Position numbers and translations under genes: made by a program. Below, in pieces: positions 63,969 through 64,000 of a stretch of 64,000 bases of DNA. Positions within the stretch are counted from its first letter, which is position 1. The number at the start of each line of letters is the position of its first letter. The notes beneath the pieces are model-generated. The model was not told the DNA's origin. It saw nothing but the letters and a program-made list of their open reading frames with translations, and made no database searches. Source of the stretch: Cytophagaceae bacterium (GTDB lineage: Bacteria > Bacteroidota > Bacteroidia > Cytophagales > Spirosomataceae); the NCBI GenBank assembly GCA_005791165.1, contig SXXW01000028.1, positions 1-64,000 of the forward strand. The letters run 5' to 3'.

Positions 63969-64000
63969 GCCACTGTTCGCGCTGCGAACCGTGGCTTTTT
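63969..64000 (+). terminator. terminator-like hairpin at the window edge
   Basis: Arms GCCACTGTTCGC (63969-63980) and GCGAACCGTGGC (63984-63995) pair with one mismatch and a 3-base loop, followed by TTTTT to the edge. It may be part of the repeat element rather than the end of a gene. Confidence 0.5.

Noticed and set aside
63767-63973. A minus-strand frame of 68 codons with a repeated FVLDALRADSE peptide
   Set aside because: It is only the translation of the 37-bp direct repeat plus the terminator and the end of the dehydratase-like gene; the repeated peptide follows from the DNA repeat.

Overview
The window is AT-rich chromosomal DNA of a member of the Bacteroidota, most likely an aerobic, pigmented member of the order Cytophagales. 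The order-level guess is inference. The evidence is a complete FecI/FecR/SusC/SusD locus, a GT3-type glycogen synthase, a DksA-like protein without its zinc cysteines, DUF4292, phytoene synthase and desaturase genes, several Tat-type leader peptides, and promoter-like TAnnTTTG boxes of the Bacteroidota type. Nothing points to a plasmid, prophage, insertion sequence, CRISPR array, rRNA or tRNA gene. The window is mostly core genome plus one accessory catabolic locus at the right end.

Layout. 1-3.2 kb: rimP-nusA-infB on the minus strand (infB cut by the window edge inside its P-loop), with a promoter-like box and a terminator-like hairpin directly in front of rimP. 3.3-4.7 kb: fabI and an exported DUF4833-like protein. 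4.7-7.1 kb: a TonB-dependent vitamin B12-type receptor behind a cobalamin riboswitch. 7.2-9.1 kb: an overlapping trio, tag, a polyprenol-phosphate mannosyltransferase and hemJ. 9.1-13.1 kb (minus): smpB, an OmpH/Skp-like chaperone, a small membrane protein and a penicillin-acylase-family hydrolase. 13.2-16.0 kb (plus): glycosylasparaginase and glycogen synthase. 16.0-20.7 kb (minus): xylA, a GH106-like glycosidase and an AlkD-like protein. 20.9-29.5 kb: M1 aminopeptidase, TauE/SafE permease, crtB-crtI, an ECF sigma factor and a divergent TonB receptor. 29.5-33.5 kb (minus): TPR protein, DUF4292 lipoprotein and EnvC-like LytM protein. 33.6-40.6 kb: an exported amidohydrolase, then ileS, an MBOAT acyltransferase and its SGNH-like partner. 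40.8-43.7 kb (plus): 5-FCL, a hypothetical, asd and pdxJ. 43.7-47.9 kb: a two-repeat secreted protein, an ECF sigma factor with a small overlapping gene, nth, pnuC and a DksA-like/YqjE-like/membrane-anchor trio. 47.9-50.4 kb: prfB with its programmed frameshift, and lpdA.

50.5-63.8 kb is the accessory part. On the minus strand a Tat-type Gfo/Idh/MocA oxidoreductase and a DUF1080 protein look like a periplasmic 3-keto-glycoside module. Divergent from them are ECF sigma, FecR, SusC (with an STN signalling domain), SusD-like_2, an HpcH/HpaI aldolase, a GntP permease, a GarR-like dehydrogenase and a mannonate-dehydratase-like protein with a leader peptide. Together the plus-strand genes suggest sensing and outer-membrane uptake of a sugar-acid substrate, dehydration to a 2-keto-3-deoxy acid, inner-membrane transport, retro-aldol cleavage to pyruvate plus an aldehyde, and reduction of that aldehyde. 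The substrate cannot be read from the sequence. The window ends in two copies of a 37-bp direct repeat followed by a hairpin.

The only stretch longer than 300 bases without a protein gene is about 6830-7232, which holds the cobalamin riboswitch and the leader of the receptor gene.
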